This document shows, piece after piece, positions 60,593-64,000 of a stretch of 64,000 bases of DNA. Both the position numbers and the translations under genes were made by a program. The notes beneath the pieces were generated by a model. The model was not told where the DNA came from. It ran no database searches and worked only from the letters and a program-made list of their open reading frames with translations. The stretch comes from Acidimicrobiia bacterium (GTDB lineage: Bacteria; Actinomycetota; Acidimicrobiia; Acidimicrobiales; Poriferisodalaceae): contig DUBN01000054.1 in the NCBI GenBank assembly GCA_012960315.1, positions 1 through 64,000 on the forward strand. Reading direction: 5' to 3'. Position 1 is the first letter of the stretch, and the number at the start of each line of letters is the position of its first letter.

Positions 60593-61447
60593 TCAGGCCC
60601 AAAGTCGTTCGAATTTTCTTTCACCGGTTACTCCATCAGGCGCTGGGAGCAGTATGCCGATCTGGCGCGAAAGGACTAGCAGTTGACCGTCAGGAGACCA
60701 GATTTCTCCCGATTCATCGAGGAACCCTTCCCGGCCTGATAGCTGACGAAACACCACCGCACAATAACTATCCGCAGACAAATCAATAGTTCTGGGGTCA
60801 GTCCGAAAGTGGACGGTTAATTCCAGCGTCGGCGTGTGCACCGGCAAGCCGCTATGCACCATTACCGCTGGAACCCACGCATCTGACATGGCTGCTAGCA
60901 CCGCTTCGTCATAGATCTCAGGTTCCGACAGCCGAAGCCAACCACCTGCCTCGTATCCCCCATTTATGGTCGAAGTTTCCGGTACACCCGGAACACCTAA
61001 ACCCCAACGTTGGTCCCATCGACGATGCAGCGGAACGTCCACTGATTCCGAGCTCATGATCCACGTGTCATCGAGAGCAGGAAGGTCAGGGAAGCGACGT
61101 TGTTCCCACTCGTGTAAAGAGGATGGCACCTCGGCGGTGGCAACGAGCGCCGTAGCTATGTTTCGGCCATCCTGAACCATTCGAACCGTCGCAAAACCGG
61201 CAACTCGTCCGAGTCGGTCAACACTTACTTCTATTTCAGCCGACCCTTCGGTCGGAACCGCTAGGAAGTGCGTGGTAACGGTACGTACACACCTTTGAGT
61301 TCCTAGGCGAGCCTGAGCAGCCCGAACCAGGAGCGCCACAATGATCCCGCCGTTAGGCCCATTAACAACCCACCAAGAGCGATCGAAGGTGACAGTGAAC
61401 CGGCCATCGCCGCCTTCGGCCATCGTCATTGCTTCGGAAAAGCGCAT
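60593..61447 (-). CDS. Acyl-CoA thioesterase-like double hot-dog protein
   Basis: A 284-residue protein of the thioesterase superfamily (TesB-like 4HBT_3 group). It opens with FTVTFDRSWWVVNGPNGGIIVALLVRAAQ, where NGGI marks the first hot-dog helix, and has THFLAVPTEGSAEIEV and a second domain with LELTVHFR and ILLPAPDG. It hydrolyses acyl-CoA. GAGGAA precedes ATG 61447. It lies upstream of the TlpA-like gene on the same strand. Confidence 0.83.
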   Translation of the reverse strand: MRFSEAMTMAEGGDGRFTVTFDRSWWVVNGPNGGIIVALLVRAAQARLGTQRCVRTVTTHFLAVPTEGSAEIEVSVDRLGRVAGFATVRMVQDGRNIATALVATAEVPSSLHEWEQRRFPDLPALDDTWIMSSESVDVPLHRRWDQRWGLGVPGVPETSTINGGYEAGGWLRLSEPEIYDEAVLAAMSDAWVPAVMVHSGLPVHTPTLELTVHFRTDPRTIDLSADSYCAVVFRQLSGREGFLDESGEIWSPDGQLLVLSRQIGILLPAPDGVTGERKFERLWA

Positions 61448-61554
61448 CGAATTCCTCTTAGAGGGAACAAATCACGAGCACGTTATCGTTCCAACTGCGA
61501 ACATTGCAGCGAAGCGACCCGTGCGAAGGGCATCTCAAGTGGCACAATTCATTC

Positions 61555-62583
61555 GTGGAGATTAAGCAACTCGAATCGACTCGGGGTTTCGTCATTTATG
61601 ACCTACCAGGGGCCGATACCTACGTAGGGCCAAGCCGACTCGGAGCCAAGTTGGTACCTGGTAATGCCGAAATGCTGGTCCGACACCAGACGTACCTGTT
61701 TGCGTTGACTGAACAACGTAAGAGTGGCGCGACCATCGGCCTGAAAGTCGCCCCGGAAGAAGCCGACATCGCTATTGAAGCGCTTGCCTCAGAGCTATCG
61801 GATGAGTTTTCGTCCCATCGATTACTCACGAGTCCTGGTCTACGACTCAACCCGACATCGCTTGAGCCTGTGCTTCGTTACGACAATCGCAACCCAGTCG
61901 CTGGCGAAGATCGAGACGGTGTCACATTCGAGCAAGAATTAGTGGCCGTGGGGGCGGCGACCTGCGCGTCCTATTTAGCGAAGCCATCCGATGGTTGGCG
62001 AGTTGCTATCGAAGGTTTCAACGAAACAGGCCTCGCTATTGCACGAGAAATCGAGACTCGTGGCGGCAAAGTCGCCAAAGTCTCAACTGCGAAAGGGTGT
62101 GTGGTGGGAGATTTTGATAGTTCCACTCTCGCCGATGCATGGATGGACGCAGGTCCGAGCTGCGTAGACAGCTTGGGATCTGCCAGCAAGCCTTGGGAGA
62201 TCTGGAAGTCAGACGTGGATGCCATATTTGTAGGTTCGAAGCCTGGCGCTATGTCTGGCGAAGGTGCAGGCAGTGTGGGTACCACCCCTGTCGTTGCCAC
62301 TTCTGCAGCGGCGATTTCTTCGAAGGCTCTCGCTATTTTGCGACGAAACAATACCCCGGTCGGTGCAGATTTCTTGAGCGCAGTTGGCCCAACACTGATG
62401 TGGTGGTCACCGGAGGAAACGAGTCTCGATGATCTACGTTCCTCAACGGCTAACGCTGTGTTGGCGTTGCTTGAAGAGACCGCTAATCACGAAGACGGAG
62501 CTTTTATGGCAGCCTGTTATAAAGCTGAAGCTTTCCTTGAGAGTTGGCAAGACGAACGCCCATTCGGGCGTCCGCTTGGCTAA
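61555..62583 (+). CDS. Degenerate Glu/Leu/Phe/Val dehydrogenase homologue
   Basis: A 342-residue protein with the plan of leucine/glutamate dehydrogenases: GADTYVGPSRLGAKL near 25-39, then an NAD domain at about 150. The usual GGGK motif reads KSGATIGLK, the catalytic Lys position in TYK reads TYL, and the dinucleotide motif GFGNVG reads GFNETG. An active dehydrogenase is therefore doubtful. GTG 61555 is used; the frame is open from TTG 61504. It is divergent from the thioesterase and convergent with dnaE2. Confidence 0.65.
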   Translation: MEIKQLESTRGFVIYDLPGADTYVGPSRLGAKLVPGNAEMLVRHQTYLFALTEQRKSGATIGLKVAPEEADIAIEALASELSDEFSSHRLLTSPGLRLNPTSLEPVLRYDNRNPVAGEDRDGVTFEQELVAVGAATCASYLAKPSDGWRVAIEGFNETGLAIAREIETRGGKVAKVSTAKGCVVGDFDSSTLADAWMDAGPSCVDSLGSASKPWEIWKSDVDAIFVGSKPGAMSGEGAGSVGTTPVVATSAAAISSKALAILRRNNTPVGADFLSAVGPTLMWWSPEETSLDDLRSSTANAVLALLEETANHEDGAFMAACYKAEAFLESWQDERPFGRPLG

Positions 62584-62598
62584 CGCAGACTGAGTTGT

Positions 62599-64000
62599 TT
62601 AACGAAACTCTCGGCTAGGTATACCTGACTCGATCTCAAGTTTCTCGATTCGTTCAGCGATCACATTGGTTACACCTTCATGCCGTTCAAGTCTGCCTTG
62701 TACTACAAGCGCAGGCTCAGAACGAACGACGGCCCGGAACCGTAACCAGCACCCGCGCGAAACCACAACATTGATCAGGCCTGTTTCGTCTTCAAGGTTG
62801 ACGAATACAATCCCTGCTGCGGTGGCTGGACGTTGACGGTGGGTGACGACGCCTGCCACCTTCACCTTGCCAAGGTTGCAACTTGAAAGCTCTTCAGCGG
62901 TTATTACACCTACTTGCTTAAGTTCTTCTCGTAGAAAGCGAGTTGGGTGCCCATTAGGCGCTACGCCAGTCGCCCACAGATCGGAAACCGCCTCTTCTTG
63001 TAACGACATCCCTGGCAGAGTTGGAGCTGAAGCCCCAGTAACAATGCCGCGGAGGCGCCCCGGACGAGACTGGGCAGTCGCCCCTACCGCCCACAAAGCT
63101 TCGCGACGCTCCAAACCAAAGCAAGCAAAAGCACCTGATGTGGCCAGCGCCTCAAGTTGCTTTTGCGATATCGGCGTGCGGCGTGAAAGTTGCTCTAAAT
63201 CTTCATAAGGTCCAGAAGCGGCAATTTGGAATGCTAAATCTTCGCTGAACCCTCTAATAGATACAAAACCCAGCCGCACAGCTACGCCACTCGCTGACCC
63301 ATCGAAAACTTCAAGTGTGGCTTTATCTGACGAAGCGTTGACGTCTGGGGTCAAGACCTTCACACCATGGCGTCGCGCATCTTGCACTAAGGAGTGCGGT
63401 GAATAGAAACCCATGGGTTGAGAGTTAAGCAAGGCTGCGCAAAATGCAGCCGGGTAGTGATATTTGATCCAAGACGAAGCGTAAACAAGGTGCGCAAATG
63501 ACACCGAATGGCTTTCAGGGAACCCATAATTGGCAAAAGCAACCATCTTCTCCCAGATCTGGTCGGCGACCTTTTGCTTAATTCCACGTTCAGACATGCC
63601 TTCGTAAAGTCGATATCGAAGGCGGTCCATTCGTTCACGCGATCGTTTAGAACCCATAGCTTGACGCAGTTCATCAGCCTCTGAGGGAGTAAACCCAGCC
63701 ACGTCAATCGCCATCTGCATGAGCTGTTCCTGGAAAAGAGGAATGCCTAGAGTTTTAGAAAGAGCAGGCTTGAGCAGTGGGTGGAGGTACGTAACAGCTT
63801 CTTCTCCGTTTCGACGTCGAATGTAAGGGTGAACTGAACCCCCTTGGATAGGACCCGGACGAATAAGCGCCACTTCTACCACCAAGTCATAAAAGCAACG
63901 TGGACGAAGCCTGGGAAGAGTCGCCATCTGCGCTCGTGACTCCACCTGAAACACACCGATTGAATCAGCTCGGCACAACATCTCATAGACCTCGTCTTCT
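62599..64000 (-). CDS. dnaE2: Error-prone DNA polymerase DnaE2, C-terminal part (partial)
   Basis: The last 466 codons of a C-family polymerase; the frame continues without stop past the window edge. It opens with YEMLCRADSIGVFQVESRAQM, followed by RPGPIQGGSVHPYIRRR, the DnaE2 form, GIPLFQEQLMQMA and ANYGFPESHSVSFAHL (thumb and tau-binding fingers). The end is an OB-fold (VAGVVTHRQRPATAAGIVFVNLEDETG), also as in DnaE2. It performs damage-induced mutagenic synthesis with ImuA/ImuB, whose genes would lie outside. Confidence 0.9.
   Translation of the reverse strand, partial: EDEVYEMLCRADSIGVFQVESRAQMATLPRLRPRCFYDLVVEVALIRPGPIQGGSVHPYIRRRNGEEAVTYLHPLLKPALSKTLGIPLFQEQLMQMAIDVAGFTPSEADELRQAMGSKRSRERMDRLRYRLYEGMSERGIKQKVADQIWEKMVAFANYGFPESHSVSFAHLVYASSWIKYHYPAAFCAALLNSQPMGFYSPHSLVQDARRHGVKVLTPDVNASSDKATLEVFDGSASGVAVRLGFVSIRGFSEDLAFQIAASGPYEDLEQLSRRTPISQKQLEALATSGAFACFGLERREALWAVGATAQSRPGRLRGIVTGASAPTLPGMSLQEEAVSDLWATGVAPNGHPTRFLREELKQVGVITAEELSSCNLGKVKVAGVVTHRQRPATAAGIVFVNLEDETGLINVVVSRGCWLRFRAVVRSEPALVVQGRLERHEGVTNVIAERIEKLEIESGIPSREFR

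Noticed and set aside
1-64000. Search for CRISPR arrays, tRNA or rRNA genes, insertion sequences and prophage genes
   Set aside because: I saw no regularly spaced repeats, no tRNA-like cloverleaf, no transposase or integrase and no terminal inverted repeats in the window.

Overview
The window looks like chromosomal DNA of a free-living actinobacterium, most likely a member of Acidimicrobiia with moderate GC, possibly a marine lineage. This is inferred from the gene set: the mismatch endonuclease NucS, the mycothiol amidase Mca, a mycothiol-type DinB enzyme, UvrD2 with an HRDC domain, the actinobacterial form of DapD, several LLM (probable F420) oxidoreductases, and frequent GTG/TTG starts. 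I see no rRNA, tRNA, CRISPR, prophage or insertion sequence. Genes are densely packed, with many 1-8 base overlaps.

Layout. 1-6080: an alpha/beta hydrolase fragment, a BtuF-like metal receptor, uvrD2, xthA, a HAD protein and the ribosomal ABC-F factor ettA. 6080-6521: an intergenic array of CGCGCG dyads followed by a small zinc-finger protein. 6585-12116: a complete amino-acid ABC transporter (aapJQMP) with unusually large permeases. 12218-20913: cysQ, acyl-CoA enzymes, a stand-alone PEP-utilising protein, yaaA, hydrolases and nucS. 20947-37381: a split (R)-specific beta-oxidation pair, a VanW envelope protein, a geranylgeranyl-reductase-like flavoprotein, coaA, HIT, rhodanese, a MoxR ATPase with a VWA/DUF2201 partner, map followed by two LysM lipoproteins, and PAP2. 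37480-57232: mostly CoA-ester and flavin chemistry (LLM enzymes, MaoC pair, CaiB transferases, acyl-CoA dehydrogenase, thiolase, SCP2), with mug, msrA, dapD and mca among them. 57286-64000: a PhoU/RCK protein beside an SLC41/MgtE-type transporter, a TlpA-like lipoprotein, a thioesterase, a degenerate Glu/Leu dehydrogenase homologue and the 3' part of dnaE2.

How the genes fit together. The dominant theme is catabolism of fatty-acid-like, sterol-like or aromatic CoA esters: three enoyl-CoA hydratases, three CoA transferases, three MaoC proteins, one acyl-CoA dehydrogenase, one thiolase, a thioesterase and an SCP2 protein. CoA supply (coaA) and mycothiol-based detoxification lie alongside. A second theme is DNA repair (uvrD2, xthA, nucS, mug, dnaE2). 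Many genes with no visible Shine-Dalgarno sequence have a TANNNT hexamer 6-7 bases before the start codon, which points to leaderless transcription, and I used this to choose several starts.

The best candidates for something undescribed are: the three-dyad CGCGCG operator array with its PARP-finger-like small protein; a DNA glycosylase whose reading frame extends upstream without a normal start codon; a DUF2201/VWA protein with a Gln in place of the catalytic Glu; a divergent GIY-YIG-like protein inside an acyl-CoA operon; and a dehydrogenase homologue that seems to have lost its catalytic lysines.
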